A stretch of DNA of 64,000 bases from Lunularia cruciata (taxonomy: Eukaryota > Streptophyta > Marchantiopsida > Lunulariales > Lunulariaceae). This document shows positions 1 to 14,300 of the stretch, one piece after another. Within the stretch, counting starts at the first letter, position 1. Every line of letters starts with the position of its first letter. Under the pieces are notes generated by a model. It made no database searches. It was not told the origin of the DNA and saw nothing but the letters and a program-made list of their open reading frames with translations. The position numbers were made by a program, and so were the translations under genes. Where the stretch lies: contig OX419755.1 of assembly GCA_948567375.1 (NCBI GenBank), positions 21,767,001 to 21,831,000 on the forward strand, in the 5' to 3' direction.

Positions 1-3000
1 TAACAAAATCTTATAGAGTAGTTTTTTGTGCTCCTATCTAAATCTCTATAAAAAAATTTACTTAATCCAATCCCAATCTTTAGATATGGGTCAATTTCCA
101 AATTGGGTTAACTTTTAAACCCTATAAACCCAAGTATACTTCATCCAAGACCTTCAATTCTCTATTTAAATATTCACATGAAACCTTTGCATGGAAATAC
201 AAAACCTAACCACCAATAATATTGGAAAATTTCAAAGTCTGATTCAAACCAAAACTTGAGAAGTGATACCAAAATCCCAAACCTAATCATAATATATGTC
301 TAAACACGTTGATTTCTAATGTTCCAATTTCAATTGATCAGATTGGATTTGAGAGTGACTCAAACTTAAAATTTCTTAAGCTCAACACAACCAACATTTT
401 CTCTAATTTCCAACCTCATTGACAATCACAAAAGGCTATAATTTAACTCTTAAAAACCTACAATTTTTGTACTTGGGTATGATTTTGACACCCTTTCTTT
501 AATTGATCATATCACACTTATAGTTTACTCAAATCCCTTGATTCTTAATTCAAAACCATAGCATTCCTACTCTTCTCTCCAAACACGGTCTTGTCTCCTC
601 AAATACCTTTCTCTAATTGACTTAAATGTCAAAAACTCACAACTTTACATGTTGGTACTCAATTTCTTTGCACTTTTAGTCATTTCTCATTTTGATACAT
701 GGACCCCGCAACTGCAACTTGAAGCCCTTGATAAAAAAAAATTACTTTTCTTCTACAAGAGTACATAAATTATCAAGTCCTAGATATGTCTATAAATAAG
801 CATATGAAGGATAATAAGACCAAGTGTTTCTATCATTGGTGTCATAAACACAAGCTCAAAATGTACTACCATCCAAGCTTGAAAGTGATCATGATGCAAA
901 ATCTGAAGCTTGGTGAGAGAAGGATTTGAGAGTGGTAAAAGGAGCAATGGAACATCTTTGGTTTAAACTCTTCTTTTGACATTCTACTACAACTTTCACT
1001 CTCCAATGTCCTTCTCCCATTCAAGACTCCTTAGACCAAAAACTATTCTCTCCCCCATCTATCAAGTCTCCACCACCTATATACATCAAATCCCTTGAAA
1101 ATAACAGGATCATCCATGTAGCCAATCACTTAAATGTACAAAAATTGCTCGCATGGCAATAGCTCAACCGCTGGATCTATTGTACAATCCATTCCAATAA
1201 TATGGAGATAAGCAATACTAAACTAATTTCTATTAGCTACAAAACCACAACATAAGAACATGGAAGCCTATGGAATATGCATGTATATAGAAAACTAGTC
1301 TCAAATACCTCAAACCCAAGCCGTTGGAGATGCTAACCATATAACTTGATCTATATTCCCAAAATTGTCAACAAAAAGATAGACAAAGTGTGTATTATTT
1401 AAAGTATCAACAATGTAGATGTGGTTGCTTGCCTCATGTGAACATCCCAAATGGTACAATGATAGTCCTTGTGTATCTTTCCCACATTGTCTTGCAAGGT
1501 AAAGAGTAAGTGATACACTAGGCATAGTGTATCTTGAGCTGCTCTAAGTGACCCTTATGTGATAATAATAAGAATAATGATAATAATACATGATTCCCTT
1601 CTCCATATCTCCACACACTTACAAAACCACAACCTCTTTCTTCACCCTCACATAAGTATATGTTAATTCTCAAAACATCATAAACTATAAACTCTGATAA
1701 GTTCCAATTCATCTCTCCATAGTTTTTAAACTACATTCCAATGAAACTAGAACATGAAAACCAAGAAATTATAATTGAAAACACCCAACTCATCACTCTA
1801 AATATGAATTAGTCACTCTAAATGCTAAAAGCACCTAAAGATTTTCATATCTTTATATTGAATTCTCCATAGTCTTCAATTTAGATATCAATGGAACACA
1901 AATTGGAAAAAAAAGAAAATTATCCATTCACTCATGCTTTATATGCTAGATTGAGACAATGCAATGTGACATAGAGAAGACAATTTAGTAATCTTCATCT
2001 AGCATTGGGCCAATGAGAGTTTCAACAACAAATTTTTGTAAAGTAGATATAGGTTTATGATCAATGATATGATCATTTAATCTTGGGTTTTTTCATGTAT
2101 GGTCCCTTCTAGTATCTCTCTTAAACCAATTTATTACATTTCCTACCAATTGCAAAGGTCAAATCTTATCCCTCACATAAAATAAAATACGTAAGGTGCA
2201 CACTTCTCTTGTACAAAACATTTTTGATGGCCTTTTAACATATTCCCAAAAACACAAGAAGCTTTCCATGGCTTTTAAGCATAACCTGAAAAACCAAGAA
2301 TTTTTAAATACCAGTTTCAGTATCTTTTTCACCTTTCATGAAGAAATGAACATTTTTTAGGGTGAAAGGTCTATGTGTCCAAAATATAAATCAAGAGGGA
2401 TGGTTATGTTCACTCTTGTAATCCATTTTGCACTACATATTTTTTATAGTATCTTTGAGAGATTTGGAAATGGTCTTTGACAATCTCATGCCCAAAATAA
2501 TAACAAAGATATAAACTCTTACCAAAAAATGAGTGAAAGATTTTGTTGAGCCTTTCAAGCATCTTTTCTAAGTTTTTGGCTAACATTTTGGGTGACAAAC
2601 TTGCACTAGATGAATTATCCGCTAACCACCAAAAAATAATTTATGAACTTGAAATTTCTTTGCAATCTCTTCAAAGACTTTCATGGTTCTGGAATTTTCC
2701 CTTGTGTATCGCACAATAGAACCTAGAACCACTCTATGTAAAAACTTTAAACCTTGTAATGTATGATAAACATTCTAGTGGGAGCCATTACAGATCTACA
2801 TAGTCTTGGTTTTAGAAACCTAAGAAAATAATTTTTCTCCTAAAACCTATGTCCCTTTTAAATTAGTCCTAATTTTGGAACATTTTAAATCACTTTCTTT
2901 AAATGGTCCTAACTTTATTACATCATTAATATTTAAAATCATGTTACAAAGTGTATAACCTTGTATTTTTTTAAGAATTTTGGCTGACTTGATGAACATA

Positions 3001-5005
3001 CCATCCTTGTCATCTGCATGAAAATATGTGTATGTATAAGAATCAAATTTGTAACTTGAATCCCTTTCAATACCATACTCAAAGGAAGTTCCACTACAGA
3101 AAGATCTAAAAATAAAATTTTTTTGTCAAACCTTGCATTATTTATTTTTACTTTTAAGATATGGAGCAATTTCTTGAATCAATTATCATCCAAATCTCTA
3201 AGTTTGTATCTACTAGGAATAACTCTCTTTTGACCATAAGAAATCTCTCATAAAGTTTCTATACAAAGATGTTTAAGGAAACCTTTCTCAAAGTGAGGAA
3301 AATTTTAAACACCCAAATATTTATAGTATTTATGACCAAGCAGTAATATTAAAGTCACTTGAGTGTACTAATTTCTAATTGTGCAACCTTTCTAAGAATG
3401 CATATATGTTTGATAATATCTACATAATGAAAATAGGTGTTTAGATATCCATCTAAAAACCATGGTGATTAGATATTTAAATTAGTATTAATGCATCCAT
3501 ATTGTTAAAATAAATATTGAATTGCACTAAGATTTGATCTAAAAATAAAAATTTTGTTGTAATAAGCAATATTTATATTTTACCACATTTTTATGACTCC
3601 TAATATTTTTACTATAAATATAGCAAACCTATCTTTAGTTGCTAATTTGATAAAAAAAAACTATCAACTAGAAATTTTCTTAATGGTTTTATTCATATTT
3701 ATTTAATAAAATTAATATCTAATAAAAATTAATTATAAAATTTAAAAAAGATCTCATATAATAAAAAAGGCATAAATACATTTAAGAAAATAGTGTTGCA
3801 TCAAAGATAATTATTTTAGGTTTCTAATACCTTTGAACTTGTTGTTTGAAATTCAACTATATCAATTTTAGAGTATATTACTATCTTTGTGATATTTTAG
3901 TCTTTTTTCCCATGCTTAGTACAAGTTGCATCTCATCACAAGTGTAAATCATAAGTATATATCTCATGTTAAGTTTTCAATATCTCTAAAATACCTTAGC
4001 ATGAATCAATGTGTGCTTCAATGTATTAATATTTTCATGCCAAAAGAAAGTATTACCAAACTTGTAATTGTAATTATGAATAATAATATTCTTAGGATGT
4101 ATAATTTTTTTAATATTCATAGTCTTTGTGAAATGGATCTTAGACCTACTACTTGTTTATAATAATCTCATTTTCTTTGATCACTCCCAAAGTTGCACTA
4201 TGCGGTAATTATATCTACTCCTATTTGCTCTCATCAAGCATAGTTCTTTCTTTGTTGATCATCTTGTCACCTTATTCCAAATACACACTCTTTCTTATTT
4301 GACTTATATGACCTTAAGTTGCACATTAGTCTTTAATAAATATCTCGTGGTATACCTTAGTTAGTTTAAATAACTATGTTTAGCAAAAGAATAAGTTAAT
4401 TGTATCTTCACTATGTTGATAAGGCTTATAAAATGAAACTCCAACTTATAAATTTTGGGTAATCAATGGAACCTTCTTAGAAAAATTTAATTAGATTATA
4501 TTGGAGTTGACTTCTTAGAGCAATTTACATAATATTATTATTGGAATAGAACCTCTACATTAGTTGTTGCATTCTCAATTTGATTTGGTACATAGAAGGG
4601 GTGAAAATCCTATTGGATTGGAAAAGTTAAGTGATATTTGAGAATAGAGGAAGATCAAAGTAGGTAGGTTTGACTTGAATTGAAAAACCCAAAATACTTA
4701 TAAATATTAAATAAGAGTAAGATTTTAGATTTGTATGCATATGTGTAGAAGCATTTAAAGGGAGGCATATAGGACCAAAAGCACAATGAAGGCCAATGGA
4801 CCTATGATTCCTTTGAATTCTTGTACCTAGGGTAACTTATATAAAGTAAGGACTCAATGAAGTTAGTTACAAATGCACTTATAGAAGCATTTAGAGAGTT
4901 TGGAGAGTGTATAGGAAGAAGATTAATGATCATAGATATTGATTCCTTAGTGAGCTTAGAGATAAATTGAATGAGAAGAATAAAGACTTATGAGTATTAT
5001 TTACA
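1..5005. other. AT-rich intergenic DNA, no recognisable gene
   Basis: Strongly AT-rich and CpG-poor. The longest frames are under 80 codons and have no recognisable motifs. A C-x4-C-H-K-H-like stretch near 818-880 weakly recalls a decayed retroelement zinc knuckle but is not convincing. Most likely old, degraded transposon DNA. Confidence 0.5.
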
Positions 5006-5010
5006 TTTGG

Positions 5011-5462
5011 TATAATAATATGGAGTTAGTAGACGCTAAGGAGTTAGTAGAATAAGCTACATATAACAAAAATGAGGTAGAACTAGCATAACTTAAAAAT
5101 GCTAAGAATATGCTAAAATCATAGAGGAACCTTTGTGGTAGGATACTCTAAAAGTATGCATGGAGCTTTGGGATGAGAAGCTTTTAGGACCTTTTGAGGA
5201 TTGAGTAATTTTTGTGCCAAGTTGATGGCTAGCTTAGCTTACACACCCAAATAAATGGCTAGTGTAGCTTGCACTCCAAGAAAGGAGGCTTTAGGAAGGA
5301 AGCTTCCATGGAAACTTCTTGAGAATATTTTATTTAAGTGCTTTATAAATACCAAGGCCAAAGCTCATGCTAGGAATTTGGAATTTCACTCACTTAAATG
5401 TTTCAAATGTGACTTTTCATTTTTATCTTCCATTCTCTTATTTTTCTCCTCAATTTTTTATA
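5011..5462 (+). repeat. 5' LTR of the chromovirus
   Basis: 452 bases, paired with 10154-10612. It starts TATAATAATATGGAG (TG decayed to TA) and contains the shared GCTTAGCTTACA and CTATAAATACCAAGGCCAAA-like blocks. The second block includes a TATA-like sequence, presumably the element promoter. Confidence 0.88.
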
Positions 5463-5463
5463 T

Positions 5464-5478
5464 TGGTATTAGAGTAGG
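5464..5478 (+). other. Primer binding site of the chromovirus
   Basis: TGGTATTAGAGTAGG, one base after the 5' LTR, close to TGGTATCAGAGC, the complement of the plant initiator methionine tRNA 3' end used by many LTR elements. Confidence 0.8.
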
Positions 5479-5649
5479 AATGGGATGGATGGAATCTATG
5501 GAACACCAAATTAATCTCTTCCAAACCATTGGGATATTTGTATCCATGTGTTACCAAAGCACCATTTCCAACAATCCATCATTTCTTGCTTTGGCCAAGA
5601 TTTTATATATACAATCACCTTGTCCAATGAATCATTAATTCTTCCAATT

Positions 5650-7070
5650 GTAACTTATAGAGAGTGGTGGATGTGTTACATCTATGTGTTAACCTAGATA
5701 ATTGCAAGAAGATGGCTGATATAGTAATAATGATAATGACAATGCACAAAGTTAGCATTGTTATGCAGCAACAAATCAAGCATGTTAGTTGATTGTTGGA
5801 AGAGAGAGAGATTGTGAGAAGCAATGATAAAAGAAATTAGAGAGCATCATTTTAAGAAGGAGAAGATCATATTTGGTTCCCAAAACCAAAGATCTTTGAA
5901 GACAAGAAACTAACAGAGTGTAGTAGAGAATTTTGTGTTTGATTATGAATGTTATTTTGAAGCCACAAATCTCCAAGATGATCAAAGACAAATCTTCTTA
6001 GCTTCAAGTCAATTAGATAGAGCGACAAAAGTATGGTGGCAATTTTGAGTAGAGCAAACTCTATGGCAATTTTTTGCTTTAATTTCAACATGAGACAACT
6101 TAAAGAGTATGGTCACTAGGCAATTTCAAGCCATGAATGTTATGGTCACTTAAAGAGTATGGCCACTAGGCAATTTCAAGCCATGCAATTACATGCATTG
6201 CATGAGATTGATTGGCAATATTAAGACAAATTGGTACAATGAGAAGTTACATTTCACAATTCCAAAACACCATGTTGATTTCTAACATACAAGAAGATGA
6301 AGCTTTGGATTGGTTTGTGAGAGGTTTGAAATCACACACCAATTGGAAATAACCAAATGTGAACTCAAGCATCTAAAAGAAGCCATGGAAATGGCTAAGC
6401 ACTTAGACTCCTTGGTTACTATAAATAGTCTTGATCTAAACCTCTACAAAACCTACAAACACACCAAGGATGGGTGGACAAGACAACACTAATGGAGATT
6501 GATACCATCCAATGAAGTGCACTTGGCATGGTGGACCACAAATGGTTATAAAAAATGATGGTTGCTTCTACTATCACCAAATTGTGCATTGTATTGTTGG
6601 ATGTCCACTCCAAAATGGACAAACTTAACAAGTCCTCCAAATGGAGTTTGTGTAGCATGATGGTCAAGGAAACAAAGAGTCCCATTAGGAGATATTGAGC
6701 CATTTAATTGAACCTGATTAGGTATAATGGGATTGAAAGCTTGACCTATCCAAGTTTGATTCACTTGCAAGTTATACTATCTACTCATGGTTGTAGAATT
6801 TTGGTTAATTTTGGGAGTTTTGAGATTTTCATGTCCATAGAATTAGTGGAGGAATGATGGATTCATACAAGGCTAATGTTGGACAAAAAATTGGTGATAA
6901 AAGATGGTAGAAAGGGTTGTACATTCCAAACCTCATAACTTATTGCATTCAAGATTTGAAAGAAGTATTTTTGAGCACATGAGATTTGTTGTCATCCCCT
7001 TGCACTATGATATAATTCTAGGTCTTGCTTGGCTTGAAAGTCATAAGGTTCACTCTAATTGGGCCTAAAA
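5650..7070 (+). pseudogene. Broken gag and protease region of the chromovirus
   Basis: The plus-strand frames are short and interrupted. The end of the protease region is recognisable near 7000-7066 as HYDIILGLAWLESH, equivalent to the conserved G-x-DxILG-xxWL segment after the aspartic protease of Ty3/Gypsy polyproteins. The gag part contains a direct duplication with a 50-base period at about 6099-6185. No open protein remains. Confidence 0.7.
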
Positions 7071-7259
7071 CCAAATTCAAGTACAATACCAAGGTAAGAA
7101 TTACCATTTACTCAAAGTTGTTGAACAATCTAATCAGTAGTCTAGCACCTTTGAGTAAGACACCTCAGAAGAGCTAGTTCCAAGATGAGAATTTTATCAA
7201 TATATCAACTATAGAGCAAGCTTTGGAGGAAGATATTACTAAATTTATAATGTAGATCA

Positions 7260-8700
7260 AACCTATTGTGCAAGGGGGCTTTGATAAGGATCATAAGCTA
7301 GTGGTTGATCAAATAATTCAAAAGTTTGTAGATGTGTTTCCAAATGATCTTCCAACAGGATTACTCTTTGCTACAGATATGCTTTTCAGATTGAGCTATT
7401 ACAAAATAGTATTCCAATGAGCAAACAAATTCATCGACTCTCACCAAAGTAATTAGAGGAACTTCAAACAACATTGACTAAGTTTTTGGCAAATGATTTC
7501 ATATGACATACTCAATCTCCTTAAGGAACACCAATACTATTTTTTCCAAAGAAGAATTGAAGACCTTGATTTTTTATGGATTACAATGGCCTTAATAAAC
7601 ATAACATGAAGAATGCATATCCTTTTTCCTTGAATTGATTACTTGTTGGATCAAACAAGTGGAGCATGTTACTTCTCAAAGTTGGATCAAATAAGTGGAA
7701 ATTGGTAGACTCTCATTGATAGGAAGAAGGTGCAAAAGGTTACCTTCCATACAATGTGTAGGAATTTTGAATGGATTACCTTTTGGGCTCACTTACGCTC
7801 CAATAGTTCTCTTGGATCAAATACATGGGTGTTGGAGGGGCTATTGGATCAATATATGGTGGTGTTCTTGGATGATATTTTAATTTGTAATAAAATGGTG
7901 ATAGAACACAAGAACCACATACAAGAAATCTTGAGGCAACTATGCCAATGGAAGTTCTTCTTTAAGAAGTTCAAGTTTACCTTTTTGTAGAAGGAATTAC
8001 CTTCTTGGATCATAAGGTCTCAATGGAGGAGATCAAGATGAAAGAGGAGAAAAACAAAGTCATTATCAATTGGCTTACTCTTAAGGTTACCACAAAATTT
8101 TGGGCATTCAATGGCAAGTATTTACCAATGGTTCATTCACTATTATGCTTATGTAGCTACACCATTGAATTATCTCTTGTGAAAAATAGTAAACTTTGAG
8201 TGGACCACCAAACAAGGAGAAGCATTCAAGAGACTAAAGGATTTGGTGTCTTCATGATCCATCCTCCAACCATATTATCTTCAACTACCTTGTGTGGTTG
8301 ATTTTGATGCTTCTAATTTTTCAATTGGAGCCTTGTTACAATAGGAATTTCCAAATGGATTACATCTTATAGCCTTTGTATCTTGACAACTCAATGTAGT
8401 AAAAATGAATGGTTTTATTTGAGATCAAGAACAACTTGCAATATTATATGCAACAAAGTTTTGGTGACATTACCTCTTGGGAAACAAGTGACCATGCACA
8501 CTAATTATAAACCTTGTTATAGATCTTAAATTTGGAACAAATGAAGAGTTGGCATTATCAATAAGAGGAACAATTGCAATTGTTTGATTGGATTTAAATT
8601 GGAGTACAAACCTAGAAATTTTGATGTTATCACTGATGTCTTGTCACAATGACTTGATTTGAATATTCTTCTTGAATCTCCTCTAATAGCAGTGGTTACC
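7260..8700 (+). pseudogene. Broken reverse transcriptase and RNase H of the chromovirus
   Basis: RT motifs in order on the plus strand: a FVDVFPNDLP segment near 7330, the PFGLTYAP-like segment in the 7780s, and the catalytic FLDDILI (usual form YxDDILI) at about 7860-7890. RNase H remnants follow to about 8700, with in-frame stops and shifts. The longest intact piece is 86 codons at 7730-7990. Confidence 0.8.
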
Positions 8701-8879
8701 ATGGTGTTGATGGACTCCAAGTTACATATAGAGTTCAAGATTGCTCTATAAAATGATCCATTCTTTCACCTCATGCAAATTTCCTTGCAACACATGACAA
8801 TGTATACAACACCTTTTTATTCAACAATAACCTTGTACTTTGCAAGATTGAGTCTATGTTCTACATTAAGAGATCTATA

Positions 8880-9915
8880 ACTTGAAACAACTTCAAAGAG
8901 TGCATGACTTATCAATTTTTGGTCACCCAAATATTGACAAAACCTTGAGTATCCTACAACAACAATGGTGGTGGGACAACATGGCACACAAGGTTTGAGA
9001 GTTTTTTTGATCTTGTGAGAGCTACCAACAAAAAAGACCAACAACCAAATACCAAGTAGACTCCTTAAACCACTCCTAATTCCCTCTTCCCAATGGGAAG
9101 ATGTGAGTTTAGATCTCATTACATCTTTGCCAAGGATGGATTATCAACAAATACAAATTTTTTTGTATTTGTTGTCAAATTTTTTCACTTGACCCTTATC
9201 TTGGATACCATTGATGCTCCAATGTTTGCCTAGATCTACTTTAATAAAATATTCAAACATCATGGGATGCAAATTGTTCTCATCTTTGATCATGATCCTA
9301 AACTCATGAGTAAATTTTGGCAAACACTTTTTAAGCTACTTGGTACCAAGCTTGCCTTGTATATCACCATCATCTCCAAATTAAGGGGCAAAAAAATGAA
9401 AAAATTGTTCCTTAGAATATTTTTTATGTTCCTTCATTAATGTTCATCATAAGAATTGGGATATTTGTCATGAAGTTGCCAAGTTTTCTTACAATAATTA
9501 TAAGCATGCAAGTTCTTGAATCTCTATTTTCTTCCTAAATTATGGACAAGATCTTCTTAATCTCAATTCCTTTCTTGCCCCATTACTATCTCAGGTCCCT
9601 CATAATTCCACCTTCTTATCCACATTATCTAAGTCCTTACACCAAGCCAAGTCTCATCTCCTTGTTGCTCAAAACCGAGAAAGAAATATGTTGATCAACA
9701 TCATCATCATCATCATCATTTAGATAGGTAATAAGGTTATGCTCTCCTCTATTAACCTTCTTCTTCCACTTGACACCCAAGTTTTTTAACTTGCTCCTAA
9801 TTGGATACAACTCTTTGCTATTATTCAAATGATTTCTCTCATTGCTTACAAACTTACTCTTCCTAGTCACATGAAGATCCACCTTGTATTCCATATCTCC
9901 AAGTTAAAACCTTTT
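8880..9915 (+). pseudogene. Broken integrase of the chromovirus
   Basis: The zinc-finger region reads HDLSIFGHPNIDKTL and then C-x2-C-Y-Q-like residues (8905-9030). The core keeps a HGMQIV...FDHDPKLMSKFWQ stretch near 9260-9330 that matches the integrase D-x-D region. The C-terminal signature HLVFHISKLKPF is at about 9878-9914. Several stops and frameshifts break it. Confidence 0.82.
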
Positions 9916-9989
9916 TTTTAACCCATCTTCTTTCCCTACTTGTATCCAACTTTCTCCTCTTTCAATCTCTATTAATCTCTATTACTTGC

Positions 9990-10140
9990 ATGTTAAGACT
10001 TCCAACATGGTTGTCAACCACACATTGAGTATAAGATCCTTTGGAAATGGTATCTATTCATGATGCCACATGGGAGTGCATCATCCTCAAAATTTTCAAA
10101 GGTTTGAAGAGTCCATTTCAACAAGGATGTCATCAACTAG
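9990..10140 (+). pseudogene. Degraded chromodomain at the end of pol
   Basis: EYKILWKWY followed, after a one-base shift, by HDATWEC at about 10025-10080 resembles the YLIKWKG...ATWE core of retroelement chromodomains. It lies just before the polypurine tract, the usual chromovirus position. Confidence 0.6.
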
Positions 10141-10153
10141 TGGTGGAAGAATA

Positions 10154-10612
10154 TGTAATAATATGGAGTTAGCAAAAGCATTAGTTGAAGCTAATGATAG
10201 TAAAATAAGCTACATATAGCAAAAATAAGTTAGAGTTAGCATAACCTACAAATGCTAAGAGTATGCTAAAAGCATCTAAGAAGCTTTGTGATGGAATATC
10301 CTAGAAATATTTAGGAAGCTTTGGGGTGAAAAGCTTCTAGGGACCTTTTTGGAATTGAGTAACTTGTATGTCAAGTTGATGGTTAGCTTAGCTTACATAC
10401 CAAATAATTAGTTAGCTTAGCTTGCACTCCAAGAAAGTTGGCTTTAAGAAGGAACCTTACATGGAAGCTTCTTAAGAACCTTGTATTTAAGTGGCCTATA
10501 AATACCAAGGCCAAATCTCATGCTAGGCATTTGGAGTTTCACTCACTTTAGTTCCAATGTGACTTTCCATTTTGATCTTCCATTCATTTATTTCTCTCTT
10601 TAGCCATTTACA
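10154..10612 (+). repeat. 3' LTR of the chromovirus
   Basis: 459 bases from TGTAATAATATGGAG to TTTACA, followed by the target duplicate TTTGG. It aligns throughout with 5011-5462, with many substitutions. Confidence 0.88.
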
Positions 10613-11199
10613 TTTGGTAAGTAAAGAGTGAAATTTTCTACTTGATAGTATCACTATTATTGCTATGATCTTGGAGGAACCTTTAACTCTAAAGCATCCT
10701 TCTGATTGTTAGTGAAACTTCTATGTTAACATGGTGAAGCAATTTTAGAAGAGCTTTAGCCTAAGAGAGTATATTGAGAAGTATAGCAACTCCTCAATGA
10801 GAAAGAACAAATGCAAGATTATTTTAGAGTTGTTTTGTTTGATGGTACTTAGCACTGAACGGTTCTTCTATATAAATAGCCACTACATGTATCCCTTGCT
10901 AGGAGATAAGGATGATACTATTATATTGTTTATAGACCAAGATTTCTAATGGATCTTTTAAGTTTTTCATCCTTTCTTGCTCTAACTTTAAACTTAAAAG
11001 TTGTTACTCTAAGCCTATGGAGTATTCTCCAAGTGGTGATATAAATCACTTATAGAAATTCATAACCTTCTCCCTATCAATAAAATGATAAAATTTCCCA
11101 TTGAATAAGTAATCTACCTCTTTTCTTAAAGTTACATCATCAAATTAAAATTCATAACCTTCTTCATATAAAAACATGAAATGCAATCATGTAGAAAAC

Positions 11200-11310
11200 A
11201 TGAAGGATTGGAACACTCCATCAAGCCATACAAGGGTGAGATAAAATAGGTAAAATGGGGCTAAGCCCCAATAGAGTCGATATGAGAAATCTGCCCTATA
11301 GCACCTAAGA
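11200..11310 (-). repeat. Dispersed repeat copy (non-LTR 3'-end family)
   Basis: It shares AAAATGGGGCTAAGCCCCAA, GAGAAATCTGCCC and GCACCTAAGATAT with the copies at about 33505-33600 and 49975-50115. The 50-kb copy lies just past a non-LTR reverse transcriptase, so this is probably a 5'-truncated 3' end of such an element. Confidence 0.65.
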
Positions 11311-14300
11311 TATAAAAAAGACATATTTACCCATTAAATGAGTCATTTCACTCCTTGTTCTAAATTTAAATTTTCTCAATATTGATTCTTTATAGTTCTC
11401 ACTTATAGTTCTTTATAGTTCTCACTTATATCTCATATCTTACTTGGAAATATGGATTGCTTAGTTTGAGATAGGAAACTGGAGGTTGGAGTCATAAGCC
11501 TTAAATTAGATCATATGTCTCAAGTATTTCATGAAACATAAGAATTTTCATATGTTTGAATTGTTTAATTTTTTAAATTTTTTTGGAATGTTCTTAACCT
11601 TTTTTAATGCCCTGACCAAGATGGTTCTAACAAGACAAATAATTTCCTATGAGCTCAAGTGACAAGGAAGTTATGGTAACTTTAGAAGTTGATCCAAGAA
11701 TATGAGGTGAATTTTGTGGTCAATGTCAATAGTTTTCTACTAACCTAAGGCATAATGAGGATCTAAGAATAGATACTTAGACCTTGATCTTGCACAATGC
11801 CTTATTCTAAGTTGCACTATTTCATGAAATGGTACACCGACTTATAATAAGAATAGAATGAAAATAGAATAGAATGAGAGGTGAGCAATAAGCTAAGAAT
11901 GGTGGGTCATAATACAATATGGGCTAGACATAGTCAAAATCTATGGACAATTAAGCCATAAAACCATAAAACCATAAGCCATAAAATGAATTATCATAAA
12001 ACAAGGACTCTAAAATAAGAATAAGATTGTCCAAATCTATCAACTTGCTCACATTGTAAGTCAGATGTTGGATTAGTAATATTGTAGGCAAGATGTTATG
12101 CCTAATCCAATAGTAAACATAGGAAATAAAGAGCTTGAATAGCCATTTAAGCCTAAACTAGGTGTAGTAAGCATTAATTGGTACTAGATTTATTAATTTT
12201 GGGTTTGCTTGGTACAAAAAAATATTGAGATTGTGAACTACAAATGGTAGGCTTCCATTAAAATTATAGACTAGCATTTAGTGCATAAACTAAAGCAACT
12301 TTCTAAATATCATATGTGCTTGTTTTTTTTTATTTCTTATCTGCATTATTGATTCTACATGATATTGTAATTATTTTGATTTTATGTCAATAATTCCCTT
12401 TGTGCTCTCCACAATATTTTGAATATTTTCATTCTTGCAAAATGTATAAATGTATTTCCTATCTATGATTACACAATATTTTGATAGTAATATTCTCAAT
12501 ATGATATCTCTACTTGGTGCTCAACAATCTTGTTACAAACATAATGTAACCAAATCCTCCTAAGGATTCACAAAAATAAGTAAATTTGGATAACTATGGT
12601 GTATGGTATTAGAGCCAATATCCACATACATTTTTTAATTTTAGCTTCTTTGCAAAAGAAGTATCTTGTTATAATAGACAAAGGTTGAATCATTGATGAA
12701 TTTCCTAGTTTAGTTTTGTAGTTAAGACTTAAAGCTCTCCTAAAACATCTTGAGTGTGAGAAAATAATATTTAGTGTATTTGATATGTTTGTTAACAACA
12801 TCCACTAGTTTATGATAGTTTGATAGAAGTTATGTTGCTTTGAAAACTTCATCTATATGGTAAAAACATGTTTCATATTGTTTGGCTTGAGATAAAATAT
12901 CATCATCTTTACTTTGTGAAATATTTATTGCACAATGTAGCAATAAATGATTAGCTTACAAAGCTTTTAAGAGCATCCTCATTCCATAATTTTCTTATTC
13001 AACTCGTAAATCTTTCAACAACATTTTAATTTGATTCTTTCTTTGTTATTTTCCACTCTCATAGTTTTCAAACAGCAATAATAAAAAATTTAAATATTCT
13101 CTTTAATCATTAACTTCAAAAGTTCCACATCATATATGTGTGTCTTGTTTGAAAGATATATTAAGATGATTCTATTTTACTCTTCTACAATGAAAATTTG
13201 CTCTTGACTAATGTTAACTAATTTTGTGATCCAAAATTATTAAAAATATCACTAACATCCTTGCTTAAAAAAACTATTTATCAATAGTCCACAATCTAGA
13301 ATCAAACAATGGGTTCTAGCACATTGGTGTTGTTAAGCCTTTTCAATAACCATTCAAATTATAACCAAGCATACAAAGTCTATCTAGAGAAGCCTAAATC
13401 AATGATTAAATTTCAATCAATTATTTGTTCAATGAACCTATAAGGCTGCTACTACTAAAACTATGATATTGGTACCTTTGATTCCTATATATAAGCCTAG
13501 TTCTAAATCAAACTTTCTATAGCACAAAGTAAATGCAAAAGTAGCAATATCAACACATAATGAAAAATTAGCAATACTCAAAATAATTTTTATATTAATT
13601 TATTAAGACATGGTTTAGTTGAGTTAATGTTAGATGCTTGTCCATCCTCTATCACTTGAAGTAATTTTATCTTACTAATGGACCAAAACGTTAATTTTAG
13701 AAGATAGGTGAATTTTCTCAAAATCTAAGTATATATTGAATTACTATGTGAAGAATTTTGACTATGGTCAACTCTAGGATGAACATTTATTACCCCTAAC
13801 TAAAGCACTAAAACAATCTAGATTCAATACTCTTTCCCAAATCACCAAGCCATAAATTTCATACCTAAATTGATTTCTTTGTTTGGTTTCCTTCCATTAT
13901 AAATGATAAGTACCCAAATTAGATATGAGCATAATGCAAGCAAAATGCACTACAAAAATTTATTACAAATAAATATGGAATAAATAAACCTCTTTTTTTA
14001 CTTTTACTCAAAACACACAAGTTGTTATGAAATATCATTTAAATTATCTTCATCTTCACTCAAATTTTATTTAGGAATATGTAACTAAATCTTTACTTCA
14101 TTCTTTATTGCTCAAGACATACAAGAAGTTACAAAATATCATGTGAATTATCCATATTCTCACACAAATTTTATTTAAAGGTATATATCAAGATGGAAAA
14201 TTCATACCATATTGAACAAGGTGTCTTTGATGACCTTGCAAGGAAGGTGCAAAGTTTTTATTTACAAGTTAAAACAAAATGAAAAGGTAGTAAAGTTAAC

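Larger units (their letters stand above)
5011..10612 (+). mobile_element. Decayed Ty3/Gypsy chromovirus with both LTRs
   Basis: About 5.6 kb, flanked by the 5-bp direct repeat TTTGG (5006-5010 and 10613-10617). It has two related LTRs, a primer site resembling the initiator-Met tRNA complement (TGGTATTAGAGTAGG), and a polypurine stretch (TGGTGGAAGAAT) before the 3' LTR. Internal order is gag, protease, RT, RNase H, integrase, then a degraded chromodomain, which is the Ty3/Gypsy chromovirus order. All frames are broken by stops and frameshifts, so it is not autonomous. LTR divergence is obvious by eye, so the insertion is old. Confidence 0.9.

Noticed and set aside
818-880. Possible Copia-type zinc knuckle
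   Set aside because: The spacing of Cys and His does not fit CCHC, and there is no pol sequence nearby.
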